This document shows, in pieces, positions 50,416 to 60,264 of a DNA stretch of 64,000 bases; position 1 is the first letter of the stretch, and every line of letters starts with the position of its first letter. Source of the DNA: APNM01 sp040361335 (GTDB lineage Bacteria; Pseudomonadota; Gammaproteobacteria; Nevskiales; Salinisphaeraceae); NCBI RefSeq assembly GCF_040361335.1, contig NZ_APNM01000014.1:21662-85661 (forward strand), in the 5' to 3' direction. The translations under genes and the position numbers were made by a program. The notes beneath the pieces are model-generated. The model saw only the letters and a list, made by a program, of their open reading frames with translations. It did no database searches and had not been told where the DNA came from.

Positions 50416-51468
50416 TCAAGGCCGCTCGCCGAGGTAGTCCGCCAGCACGTCGTCCCACTCCTCGCCGCCGACGATCGCCAGGATGCGCCGGTTCATCGGC
50501 TCGCGCAGGTCGCTGCCCTCGGGCAGCGCAAGGGCGTAGTCCTGGCGCTCGAAGCGGAACGGCAGCACCGTCGCGCGGCGCGGATACTCGTGGTTCACCA
50601 GGTACTGCAGGATCGGGGCGTCGTAGACCACGGCCTCGACCCGGCCGGCGGCGAGGTCATCCAGACCGGCCTCGACATCGGCGACCGGGCGGAAGGGGAT
50701 GTCGCGGGCGTCCAGGGCCTGTCCGCTGGTGGCGCGATCGACCGTGGCCACCGTGGTCCGGCGCAGGTCGTCCACGCCCTCGATGCGGTTGTCGAGGCTG
50801 CCCACCGTCAGCGAGGTGGCGATCGCCGCGGTGAAGCCGGAAATCAGGATGATGGCGGCGAACATCCAGATCAGGCCGACGACGCGGCCGCCCAGGGTCC
50901 GGGGCGATTTGTCGCCGTAGCCCACCGTGGTCATGGTCACCGCGGCCCACCAGAAGCCGCTGCCCAGACCCTCGACCGTGGTGCCGCCGAACTCCTCGGG
51001 GTTGCCGCGCCGCTCGAACACCCAGATCACGACACCCACGGCCAGCAGCAGGGCGCCGAGGCCCGCCACCGCCAGCAGGAACTCGCCGGAGAAGAAGCCG
51101 GCCAGGGCGGCCCAGGCGGAGCCGCCGGGCCGCGCGGCCACGGCCAGTCCGGAGGTGTGGAAGGGATGCGTGAAGTCGATGCTGCGCTCGCGCTCGGCGG
51201 TCATGGTCAGGGCCCCGACCGCCACGTCCAGCCGGCCGTTCCGGACGCCGTCGAGCATCCCGGCCAGATCCGTGCGCCGGTACTCGTATTCCAGGCCCAT
51301 GTCGGCGGCGACCCGTTCCCACAACTCGATGCTGATGCCGGACAGCTCCCCGGCGTCGTTCTCGATCACGAACGGCGGCACCACCCGCGTACCCACGACC
51401 AACGGCTCCGGCTGCGCCGCCGCGCCGGCGGCCCAGAACGCCAAGCCCAACATCAACCATCGAAACAT
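50416..51468 (-). CDS. GluR0-like ionotropic receptor: solute-binding domain split by a potassium-type channel pore
   Basis: 350 aa from ATG 51468. Signal peptide (about 1-18). The periplasmic ligand-binding lobe 1 (about 22-115) includes TRVVPPFVIENDAGELSGIS and LTMTAERERSIDFTHPFH, where an Arg in TAERER occupies the alpha-carboxylate-binding position of glutamate receptors. Two membrane helices (about 127-151 and 194-220) enclose the pore loop MTTVGYGD (selectivity filter 181-186), then lobe 2 follows with VVYDAP. This order equals bacterial GluR0, an amino-acid-gated potassium channel without the third helix of animal receptors. Confidence 0.87.
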   Translation of the reverse strand: MFRWLMLGLAFWAAGAAAQPEPLVVGTRVVPPFVIENDAGELSGISIELWERVAADMGLEYEYRRTDLAGMLDGVRNGRLDVAVGALTMTAERERSIDFTHPFHTSGLAVAARPGGSAWAALAGFFSGEFLLAVAGLGALLLAVGVVIWVFERRGNPEEFGGTTVEGLGSGFWWAAVTMTTVGYGDKSPRTLGGRVVGLIWMFAAIILISGFTAAIATSLTVGSLDNRIEGVDDLRRTTVATVDRATSGQALDARDIPFRPVADVEAGLDDLAAGRVEAVVYDAPILQYLVNHEYPRRATVLPFRFERQDYALALPEGSDLREPMNRRILAIVGGEEWDDVLADYLGERP

Positions 51469-51523
51469 CCGACACCCCCGGTCCTGACCGAGCCCCTCTC
51501 GAAACTCGAAACGCGACACTTTT

Positions 51524-53707
51524 CTATAGCGGCTGCAACTTCGCAAACCCCGCGATCAGCCACTTGCTGCCTACGGCGTCGAAGTTGACCTGGATGCGGG
51601 CGCGGGCGCCATCGCCCTCGAAGGCCATGACCACGCCCTCCCCGAATTTCTTGTGCGCCACCCGCTGGCCCAGGCGCACGCCGTCGGGGCCGGTGTCCGC
51701 CGAACCGGACACGGCCGCCGCCGAGGGCCGGTAGACGGGGCGGTTCACCTGCACCCGCGGGCGCACCTCGCGCAGGTACTGCGGCGGGATCTCGCGCAGG
51801 AAGCGCGACGGCGCGCACAGGTTCTCGCTGCCGTGCAGCCGCCTCAGTTCGGCGTGCGTCAGGTGCAGCCGGCGCATGGCGCGGGTCATGCCCACGTAGC
51901 ACAGGCGCCGTTCCTCCTCCAGGCCGTTGGCGTCCTCGATCGAGCGCTGGTGCGGGAACAACCCCTCCTCCATGCCCACCAGGAATACCAGCGGGAACTC
52001 CAGGCCCTTGGCGGCGTGCAGGGTCATGAGCTGGATCGAGTCGTCCCACTCGCCGGCCTGGTTCTCGCCGGCCTCCAGGGCGGTGTGGGTCAGGAACTGG
52101 GTGATCTCGTCGGCGACGTCGTCCTCGTCGGGGACATAGGAGCGGGCGGCGGAGACCAGTTCCTCCAGGTTCTCCAGCCGGGCCTCGGCCTTTTCGGACT
52201 TGTCCTTGCCGTGATGGCCCTTGAGGCCGCTGTGCTCGATGACGAATTCCATCGCCTCGTGCAGCGGCTTGTCGTCGACGGCCTCGTCGAGGTCGTCGAT
52301 CAGCGCCAGGAACTTGCGCACCGCGCCGGCGGCGCGCGCGGGCAGGCCGTCCGCCGCCATCTCGGCGGCGGCCTGGCACATGTTCAGGGCGTTGCCGCGG
52401 GCATGGGCGCGGATCTTGTCCACGGTAGTGGCGCCGATGCCGCGGGTGGGCGTGTTGACGATGCGCTCGAAGGCGGCGTCGTCGGCGCGCGCCTTGATCA
52501 GGCGTAGGTAGGCGAGCGCGTCCTTGACCTCGGCGCGCTCGAAGAACTTCTGGCCGCCGTAGATGCGGTACGGGATCTCGGCGCGGATCAGGCCCTCCTC
52601 GAACACCCGCGATTGGGCGTTGGAGCGATAGAGGATGGCCACGTCCGAGCGGCAGCCGCCGTCCGCCAGCCAGCCCTGGATCTGGTTGATGACGTACTGG
52701 GCCTCGTCGTATTCGTTGAAGGCGGCGTAGACGTCGATGGGCTCGCCCTCGCGGTCGTCGGTCCACAGTTCCTTGCCCAGGCGCGCGCTGTTGCAGCGGA
52801 TCAGGCCGTTGGCCGCGCCCAGGATGGTGGCGGTGGAGCGGTAGTTCTGCTCCAGGCGCACTGTGAGCGTGTCCGGGAAGTCCTCGGTGAAGCGCATCAG
52901 GTTGTCCACCCGCGCGCCGCGCCAGGAGTAGATCGACTGGTCGTCGTCGCCGACCACGAATACGTGACCGCCGGCGCGGCCGTCGGCGTCGCCGGCCAGC
53001 AGACGGATCCAGGCGTACTGCAGGGCGTTGGTGTCCTGGAACTCGTCCACCAGCAGGTGGCGGAAGCGCTTGCGGTAATGCGCCTGCAGGTCGGGGTTGT
53101 CGCGGATCAGCTCGTGGGCGCGCAGCAGCAGCTCGGGGAAATCGACCAGGCCGGCGCGCTCGCGGGCCTCCTCGTAGGCGGCGTAGATACGGATCATCTG
53201 GGCGCGGGCGTAATCCCCCGTGTCGGCCAGGTGCTGCGGCCGCCGGCCCTCCTCCTTGGCGCCGTTGATGAACCACTGCATCTGCCGCGGCGGCCAGCGG
53301 GTCTCGTCCAGGTCCAGGCCCTTGAGCACGCGGCGTATCAGCCGGTACTGGTCGTCCGCGTCGATGATCTGGAAGGCTTGGGGCAGACCGGCCTCGCGCC
53401 AGTGCAGCCGCAGCATGCGGTGGGCGATGCCGTGGAAGGTGCCCACCCACATGGCGGTGCCGGAGATGCCCAGCAACGACTCGATGCGCCCGCGCATCTC
53501 GCCGGCGGCCTTGTTGGTGAAGGTCACCGCCAGGATCGACTGCGGCGAGACGCCCTCGACGCCCACCAGCCAGGCCACGCGGTGCGTGAGCACCCGGGTC
53601 TTGCCCGAGCCCGCCCCGGCCAATACCAGCACGTGCTGGAGCGGCGCGCCGACGGCCTCGCGCTGGGCTTCGTTCAGACCCTCGAGGATATGGGAGACAT
53701 CATCCAT
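51524..53707 (-). CDS. uvrD: DNA helicase II (UvrD/PcrA-type SF1A)
   Basis: 727 aa from ATG 53707 (MDDVSHILEGLNEAQREAV). It unwinds DNA in nucleotide-excision and mismatch repair. Walker A AGAGSGKTRVL, motif Ib TFTNKAAGEM, VDEFQDTNALQYAWIRLLAG (motif II), GDDDQSIYSWRGA (III), EQNYRSTATIL (IV), LMTLHAAKGLEFPLVFLVGM (V) and MTRAMRRLHLTHA (VI). The C-terminal VAHKKFGEGVVMAFEGDGAR tudor-like domain, which binds RNA polymerase in UvrD, is present. The annotated start follows from domain alignment; an upstream in-frame extension is unlikely. Confidence 0.94.
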   Translation of the reverse strand: MDDVSHILEGLNEAQREAVGAPLQHVLVLAGAGSGKTRVLTHRVAWLVGVEGVSPQSILAVTFTNKAAGEMRGRIESLLGISGTAMWVGTFHGIAHRMLRLHWREAGLPQAFQIIDADDQYRLIRRVLKGLDLDETRWPPRQMQWFINGAKEEGRRPQHLADTGDYARAQMIRIYAAYEEARERAGLVDFPELLLRAHELIRDNPDLQAHYRKRFRHLLVDEFQDTNALQYAWIRLLAGDADGRAGGHVFVVGDDDQSIYSWRGARVDNLMRFTEDFPDTLTVRLEQNYRSTATILGAANGLIRCNSARLGKELWTDDREGEPIDVYAAFNEYDEAQYVINQIQGWLADGGCRSDVAILYRSNAQSRVFEEGLIRAEIPYRIYGGQKFFERAEVKDALAYLRLIKARADDAAFERIVNTPTRGIGATTVDKIRAHARGNALNMCQAAAEMAADGLPARAAGAVRKFLALIDDLDEAVDDKPLHEAMEFVIEHSGLKGHHGKDKSEKAEARLENLEELVSAARSYVPDEDDVADEITQFLTHTALEAGENQAGEWDDSIQLMTLHAAKGLEFPLVFLVGMEEGLFPHQRSIEDANGLEEERRLCYVGMTRAMRRLHLTHAELRRLHGSENLCAPSRFLREIPPQYLREVRPRVQVNRPVYRPSAAAVSGSADTGPDGVRLGQRVAHKKFGEGVVMAFEGDGARARIQVNFDAVGSKWLIAGFAKLQPL

Positions 53708-53812
53708 GGGCTCCGATTGTACCCGCACGCCCGGGGGCATTCATGGCGCGTTCAGTCACCCTGCGCCACAATGGCCCGCGTTCCCGGCATGGCAACAGAG
53801 GAACCCCGAACC

Positions 53813-54589
53813 ATGCGCCGATCGATCGTCCTGCTCCTGGCCGCGGCGGTGACCGCCTGCGCCACCTCGCCGCTCGGCCGGCCGCAGCTCAAGCTGTTCC
53901 CCGAGGCCGAGCTGGCGCAGATGGGCGCGGCCAGCTATGCCGAGATCAAGAAGGAGACCAAGACCAGCTCCGACGCCTCGGTGAACCGCTACGTGCGCTG
54001 CATCGCCAACGCCATCACGGCGCAGACCGGCGGCAACTGGGAAGTGACCGTCTTCGCCGACGACCAGGCCAACGCCTTCGCCCTGCCCGGCGGCAAGATC
54101 GGCGTCTACACCGGCCTGCTCGACGTGGCCGAGAACCAGGACCAGCTCGCCGCGGTGATGGCGCACGAGGTGGCCCACGTGCTCGCCGACCACGGCAACG
54201 AACGGGTCTCGACCTCGTTCGCCGCCCAGAGCGGCCTGGAACTGGTCTCGGCGGTCTCGGGCGCCGGCCAGAGCGCCACCGGCCAGAAGGTGATGTCCCT
54301 GCTCGGCCTGGGCACCCAGGTGGGCGTACTCCTGCCCTTCTCCCGCGCCCAGGAGAGCGAGGCCGACATCCTCGGCCTGCAGCTCATGGCCCGGAGCGGT
54401 TTCCGACCCGAGGCGTCGGTGGCCCTGTGGCGGAACATGGCCGAGCGTTCGGAAGGTCAGCCGCCGGAGTTCCTGTCCACCCACCCCAGCCACGGCAGCC
54501 GCATCGGCGCGCTCCAGGAGAACATGCCCAAGGCGCGGCAACTCTACGAGCAGGCCCGCGGCGCCGGGCGCACGCCGAGCTGCGGCTGA
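53813..54589 (+). CDS. M48-family zinc metalloprotease lipoprotein
   Basis: 258 aa from ATG 53813. The lipobox VTAC (Cys16) anchors it in the envelope. The catalytic HEVAH is at 118-122, and SRAQESEADILGLQLMARSG carries the third zinc ligand Glu. A flanking FLSTHPSHGSRI motif is typical. It resembles LoiP/YcaL-type outer-membrane quality-control proteases (M48B/C) rather than HtpX, as there are no membrane helices. An in-frame alternative start with MATEEPRT lies upstream. Divergent from uvrD. Confidence 0.88.
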   Translation: MRRSIVLLLAAAVTACATSPLGRPQLKLFPEAELAQMGAASYAEIKKETKTSSDASVNRYVRCIANAITAQTGGNWEVTVFADDQANAFALPGGKIGVYTGLLDVAENQDQLAAVMAHEVAHVLADHGNERVSTSFAAQSGLELVSAVSGAGQSATGQKVMSLLGLGTQVGVLLPFSRAQESEADILGLQLMARSGFRPEASVALWRNMAERSEGQPPEFLSTHPSHGSRIGALQENMPKARQLYEQARGAGRTPSCG

Positions 54590-54593
54590 CCGG

Positions 54594-55373
54594 CTATGCC
54601 GTGGTCCCGTGCAGGTAGTGCAGGCCGAGGTGCACGGTCTCGGCCGTGAGTGCCAGCACCAGGATGCGGAAGATCCAGCGCCGGGCGGCATCCGAGCAGG
54701 CCAGGCGCGCGCCCAGAACACCCCCGGCGACGCTGCCGGCGGCCAGCACCGCGCCGATCCCCCAGGCGGCGTGCCCGTTGTAGACGAACCACGCCAGGGC
54801 CACCAGCGACGTCGGCACGATCACCGCGCTCTTGACGGCGTTGGCCTCGGCCAGGGGCAGGCGCACCGCCAGGACCAGGGCGAGCAGCAGGTAGGTGGCG
54901 CCGTCCAGGACGATGAACCCCAGCCACAACCCGATCGCCAGGAACGCGAGATACTGCGCGGGGCCGAGGCGGATATCCCCCTCCGGGGCCCGCGCCACCG
55001 CGTCCTTGACCTTCGTGAAGAGCAGACCCAGCGCCACCAGCACCGCCGCCGTGATCACCAGGCCGAGGTCGCGCTGTGGCAGCGCCTCCGCCAAGCCGAC
55101 CCCGATCGCCGCGCCCGCCACCGACGGCAGGCTGATCCGTAGCGCGGTGCGCCAGGGCATGTGGCCGCGGCGGTGGAAACTGACGCTGGCGGTGCCCGCG
55201 GCGACCAGGACCGGGAAGCGATTGGTGGCGTTGGCGGTCACCGGATCCAGCCCCAGGAAGATCAGCATGGGCAGGGACACCGCCGAGCCCGAGGAGGCAA
55301 CCGTGTTGAGGAAGCCGCAGGCCAGGCCCGCCGTGGCGACCAGGAGCCCCGTGGCGAGGGTGAGCTCGATCAT
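54594..55373 (-). CDS. TauE/SafE-family membrane permease
   Basis: 259 aa with about eight membrane helices. Motifs include LACGFLNTVASSGSAVSLPM, LGLDPVTANATNRFPVLVAA and HMPWRTALRISLPSVAGAAI, typical of the sulfite-exporter TauE/SafE family, which moves organosulfur or other anions across the inner membrane. The substrate is not inferable; no sulfur genes are adjacent. Convergent with the M48 protease, with a 4-bp gap. Confidence 0.87.
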   Translation of the reverse strand: MIELTLATGLLVATAGLACGFLNTVASSGSAVSLPMLIFLGLDPVTANATNRFPVLVAAGTASVSFHRRGHMPWRTALRISLPSVAGAAIGVGLAEALPQRDLGLVITAAVLVALGLLFTKVKDAVARAPEGDIRLGPAQYLAFLAIGLWLGFIVLDGATYLLLALVLAVRLPLAEANAVKSAVIVPTSLVALAWFVYNGHAAWGIGAVLAAGSVAGGVLGARLACSDAARRWIFRILVLALTAETVHLGLHYLHGTTA

Positions 55374-55608
55374 CGGCCGTCTCCCCGCGCGGACCGACGC
55401 GCACGATGTGTAGGAAATACGCCCATTGAGGCCGCGCCCGCGAGGCGGCAGAATCGCCGCCCGGGCGCCGGAAGGGAATGCATGGCTGTCCCCCGCTTCG
55501 ATCGGATGCCGGCGCGCCCACGATAATCGCGGGCGGTCGCCGGCCGCCAGCACCGCCCGCGGCAACAAGCCGAATCAACGAACGATACCGACGAGAAGGG
55601 CCTCCCGC

Positions 55609-56904
55609 ATGAGCCACGCCGCCGAGCCGACGACCCTTACCCCGCGCGAGCAACTGATGAAGGCCCTGGGGCCGGGCATCCTGATGGCGGGCGCCGCCAT
55701 CGGCGGCTCGCACCTGGTGTCCTCGACCCAGGCCGGCGCCCGCTACGGCTGGTCGCTGCTGGGCCTGCTGCTGCTGGTCAACCTGTTCAAGTACCCGTTC
55801 TTCCTGTACGGCGAGCGCTATACCGCCGCCACCGGCGAGACCATCCTGCACGGCTTCCGCCGCATGGGCCTGGCCTACCTGCTGGCCTTCTTCGGCCTCA
55901 ACCTGGTCAACGCCTTCCTCAACATCGCGGGCGTGGCCATGATCACGGCCAGCCTGTCCCTGAACTTCGGCGTGCAGGCGCTGGGCATCCCCCTGGCGGA
56001 GCTGACCCTGATCGTGGCCGCGGTCTGCGCCGCGATCATCATCGTCGGCCACTACCGGATGCTGGACAAGATCGCCAAGCTGGTGATCCTGCTACTGGCG
56101 GTGTCCACCTTCGCGGCGGTGTTCGCGGCCGCCGTCGACCCGGTGGCACCGGTCGAGGGCTTCGTCGGCGAGGACCCGTGGAACCTCGCCGCGCTCGGCT
56201 TCATCATCCTGTTCATGGGCTGGATGCCGGCGCCCATCGACGTCGCCGTCTGGCCGTCGCTGTGGATGCCCGCCCGCCAACGCGAGACCGGTTACCGCGC
56301 GACCATGTCCCAGGCCATGGTCGACTTCCATCTCGGCTACATCGTCACCGTGGTGCTGGCGGTGTTCTTCCTGGCCCTGGGCGCCCTGGTGATCCACGGC
56401 TCGGGCCGCGAGATCTCCATGAGCAGCGCGACCTTCGCCAGCCAGCTCGTCGACCTGTACACCGCCTCGATCGGCCCCTGGGCCTACTGGATCATCGCCG
56501 TGGCCGCCTTCACCGCCATGTTCAGCACCACCCTGACCTGCGTGGACGGCTGGCCGCGCTCCCTGGCGACCTGCACCCTGCTGATCCGGGGCGGCACCGA
56601 GGACATCCACCGCCTGCGGGCCGTGCACTACGTCTGGATCCTGCTGAGCGTCGCCGTGACCTACGTGATCACCAAGTTCTACCTGCACGGCCTCGGCCAG
56701 ATGCTGCAGGTGGCGATGGTGATCTCGTTTTTGACCTCGCCGGTGTTCGCCTACATCAACTACAAGGCGATCCGGGCGCCCTGGGTGGACGCCGCGTACC
56801 GGCCCGGTCCCGTGCTGCACGTGCTGAGCTGGGCCGGCATGGCGTTCTTCGTCGGCTTCACCGGGCTGTTCCTGTGGTGGTTCCTGTTCATGCGCGGCGG
56901 CTGA
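55609..56904 (+). CDS. Nramp-family-like transporter lacking canonical metal-site motifs
   Basis: 431 aa, about eleven membrane helices. TM1 reads LGPGILMAGAAIGGSHLVSS, where classical Nramp has DPGN, and TM6 has MGWMPAPIDVAVWPS where classical Nramp has the MPH metal-binding triplet. The fold is clear from VNLFKYPFFLYGERYTAATG, ITASLSLNFGVQALGIPLAE and WIIAVAAFTAMFSTTLTCVD. The missing Asp and His ligands argue against ordinary Mn/Fe transport, so the substrate is open. RBS GAGAAGGG lies upstream of ATG 55609. Confidence 0.82.
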   Translation: MSHAAEPTTLTPREQLMKALGPGILMAGAAIGGSHLVSSTQAGARYGWSLLGLLLLVNLFKYPFFLYGERYTAATGETILHGFRRMGLAYLLAFFGLNLVNAFLNIAGVAMITASLSLNFGVQALGIPLAELTLIVAAVCAAIIIVGHYRMLDKIAKLVILLLAVSTFAAVFAAAVDPVAPVEGFVGEDPWNLAALGFIILFMGWMPAPIDVAVWPSLWMPARQRETGYRATMSQAMVDFHLGYIVTVVLAVFFLALGALVIHGSGREISMSSATFASQLVDLYTASIGPWAYWIIAVAAFTAMFSTTLTCVDGWPRSLATCTLLIRGGTEDIHRLRAVHYVWILLSVAVTYVITKFYLHGLGQMLQVAMVISFLTSPVFAYINYKAIRAPWVDAAYRPGPVLHVLSWAGMAFFVGFTGLFLWWFLFMRGG

Positions 56905-56959
56905 CGCCGGCGCGGGCGGCATGTAAGCTGACCGCTCATTCGGGAGGGGGAAAAAACCC

Positions 56960-58272
<1,313 letters not shown>

Positions 58273-58276
<4 letters not shown>

Positions 58277-59097
58277 GACAACTCGACGGCCGCGTGGCGG
58301 CCATCACCGGCGCCGGCTCCGGCATCGGCCGCGCCACCGCGCTGGCCCTGGCCGACGCCGGCTGCGCCCTGGCCCTGTCCGACGTGGACGAGGCGGGCCT
58401 GGCCGAGACCGTGCGCCTGGCCGAGGGCCGCGCGGCCGCCGGCCGCAGAATCACGCAGCACACCGTGGACGTGGCCGACAAGGCGCGCATGGCCGAGTGG
58501 GCCGACGCCGCGGCCGCCGAGCACGACGGCGTCAACATCGTGATCAACAACGCGGGCGTGGCCCTGTCCCAGACCGTCGAGGACATGGCCATCGAGGACG
58601 TCGAGTGGCTGTTCGGGATCAACTGGTGGGGCGTGGTCTACGGCACCCGCTTCTTCCTGCCGCACCTCAGAAAGGCCGACGAGGGCCACATCGTCAACCT
58701 GTCGAGCCTGTTCGGGTTGATCGGCGTGCCCACGCAGAGCGCCTACTGCGCGGCCAAGTTCGCGGTGCGCGGCTTCACCGAGACCCTGCGCATCGAGCTG
58801 GCGGACAGCCCCATCGGCGTGACCTGCGTGCACCCCGGCGGCATCGCCACCGAGATCGCCCGCCGCGCCCGCTTCTCGCAGGGCATCGGCGGCAAGGGCC
58901 GCGACGAGGCGGTCGAAACCTTCGACAAGATCGCCCGCACCTCGCCCGAGAAGGCGGCGGCCGACATCGTCGCCGGCATCCGCAAGGGCAAGGGCCGCGT
59001 GGTCATCGGCGCGGACGCCAAGTTCCTGCAGCTACTGCCCCGGCTGATGCCGATGCGCTACGTCGGCCTGGTGGACCGCATCCTCAAGATGGCGTGA
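58273..59097 (+). CDS. short-chain dehydrogenase/reductase (SDR)
   Basis: 274 aa. Classical SDR: cofactor motif TGAGSGIG near 13-20, NNAG, catalytic Ser-Tyr-Lys in LSSLFGLIGVPTQSAYCAAK (Tyr and Lys in YCAAK), and HPGGIATEIARRARF. The acidic residue SDVDEAGL after strand 2 favours NAD. Translationally coupled (ATGA) to the old-yellow-enzyme gene, so the pair may act sequentially on a lipid or xenobiotic enone. Confidence 0.9.
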
Positions 59098-59106
59098 GGT
59101 CTTGAA

Positions 59107-59183
59107 AGCATCCACTGATTACACGGATGACACGGATCAAATGGCCTTCCGGACAATCCGCGAAATCCGTGTAATCGGTGGAT
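59107..59183. repeat. Family B element (complete pair)
   Basis: The left arm ATCCACTGATTACACGGATG, then ACACGGAT, faces AATCCGCGAAATCCGTGTAA and TCGGTGGATCG. A full stem of about 30 bp with a 17-bp loop is possible. It fills the 99-bp gap between the SDR gene and the convergent small membrane protein. Confidence 0.85.
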
Positions 59184-59196
59184 CGCTTGCAAGCGC

Positions 59197-59532
59197 CTAC
59201 GGCGCGAGCACCGCCCAGGCCAGCACCGCCACGCCGACGGCGTTGAGCGCGCCGTGGCCGGCGATGAACAGGCCCGGCGGCTTGCGGTCCTTGTAGATCA
59301 CGCCGAACAGCACGGCGCCGCCCGCGAAGCCCGCGGCGATCAGGCCGAAGGCCAGCCAGATGGTCTGGCTGCCGCCGGAACCCAGGGCGCCGATCAGCAG
59401 CAACAGCAGTCCCGCGCCCGCGGCCGCGCCGTGCCCCAGGCGCATCCAGCCGGGCAGGCCCCGGATCAAGGCCAGGCCGGCGCCGCCCACGGCGACCGCG
59501 GCCAACACGATCAATGCCAGTTTCAGGATCAT
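59197..59532 (-). CDS. small four-helix membrane protein
   Basis: 111 aa, starting MILKLALIVLAAVAVGGAGL. Four hydrophobic segments with Gly-rich turns (LGHGAAAGAGLLLLLIGALG, AFGLIAAGFAGGAVLFGVIY, AGHGALNAVGVAVLAWAVL). No family recognised. The start overlaps the stop of the BON lipoprotein by ATGA, so the two are translationally coupled and probably function together in the envelope. Confidence 0.75.
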   Translation of the reverse strand: MILKLALIVLAAVAVGGAGLALIRGLPGWMRLGHGAAAGAGLLLLLIGALGSGGSQTIWLAFGLIAAGFAGGAVLFGVIYKDRKPPGLFIAGHGALNAVGVAVLAWAVLAP

Positions 59533-60059
59533 GAGCCCTCTCCCTTCTCGCTCTGGTTGGTCTTGTTCTTATCGCCGCCGCGCTGGCCGCCGCCCTCGCC
59601 GGCGACCTCGAGGAAGTCCACGACCTCCTTCACGCCGGCGTGCTCGCCCGCGACCCGGACCGCGGCCTTGCGGGTGGCCTCGTCCGGCACGGTGCCGGTC
59701 AGGGTCACGACGCGGTCCTGCACCCCCACGGCGATGGCGGCGCCCGCGAAGCGCTCCTCGTCGAGCAGGGCGCGCTGGATGCTGCGGAACAGCACCTCGT
59801 CGTTGACGCTGGCGTTCACCGCCTCGGAGGCCTGTTCCATGCGCTCGCGGGCCTTGGCCAGGCGCTGTTCGGCGGCGTCCAGCTTCTCCTGCAGACGCCG
59901 CAGCTCGGCCTTCTTCTCGTCGACCGCGGACTGGGCCTCGGCCCGGGCCTGCTTGGCGGCCTCCAGGTTGGCGGCGGCGCGCTCGTAGCGCTGCTGCGGA
60001 TCCTCGCTGCAGCCGGCGACGGCGATCAGGACGACGATGGCGACAACTGTACGGATCAC
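59529..60059 (-). CDS. BON-domain lipoprotein with coiled coil
   Basis: 176 aa. Lipobox VAGC (Cys17). Residues about 25-85 form a long charged coiled coil (ARAEAQSAVDEKKAELRRLQ type heptads), followed by a BON domain (about 85-153, DRVVTLTGTVPDEATRKAAV with VKEVVDFLEV) and a Gly/Lys/Glu-rich tail. BON domains bind membranes or lipids, for example in OsmY and Kbp. A role in envelope maintenance is likely. Coupled to the small membrane protein downstream. Confidence 0.85.
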   Translation of the reverse strand: MIRTVVAIVVLIAVAGCSEDPQQRYERAAANLEAAKQARAEAQSAVDEKKAELRRLQEKLDAAEQRLAKARERMEQASEAVNASVNDEVLFRSIQRALLDEERFAGAAIAVGVQDRVVTLTGTVPDEATRKAAVRVAGEHAGVKEVVDFLEVAGEGGGQRGGDKNKTNQSEKGEGS

Positions 60060-60141
60060 GCGGCATCTCCTCGGGCAAGTGTCATTGCCTTAACGCTACC
60101 ACGCCTGCGCGGCATTTAAAGCCACAAGCCCGCGACTACAT

Positions 60142-60232
60142 CCCCCCCCCCCCTCCCACTCAGAGGAGAGGCGACGACTACATCTTTTCCCCTCTCCCCC
60201 TCAGGGGGAGAGGGTCAGGGTGAGGGGGGATA
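60142..60232. repeat. Family C REP-like block, copy 5, with a poly-C run
   Basis: A run of 12 C (60142-60153) begins a degenerate unit; a full unit follows at 60189-60230: CCTCTCCCCCTCAGGGGGAG, AGGGTCAGGGTGAGGGGGG. It lies upstream of dusB, in its promoter region. The poly-C tract is prone to slippage. Confidence 0.85.
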
Positions 60233-60264
60233 GAAAAACCCCCACACCGTTACAATACCGCCCC

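Noticed and set aside
60142..60153. Poly-C tract as a phase-variation switch for dusB
   Set aside because: The tract is over 100 bp from the start codon inside a repeat; no promoter spacing role can be shown.
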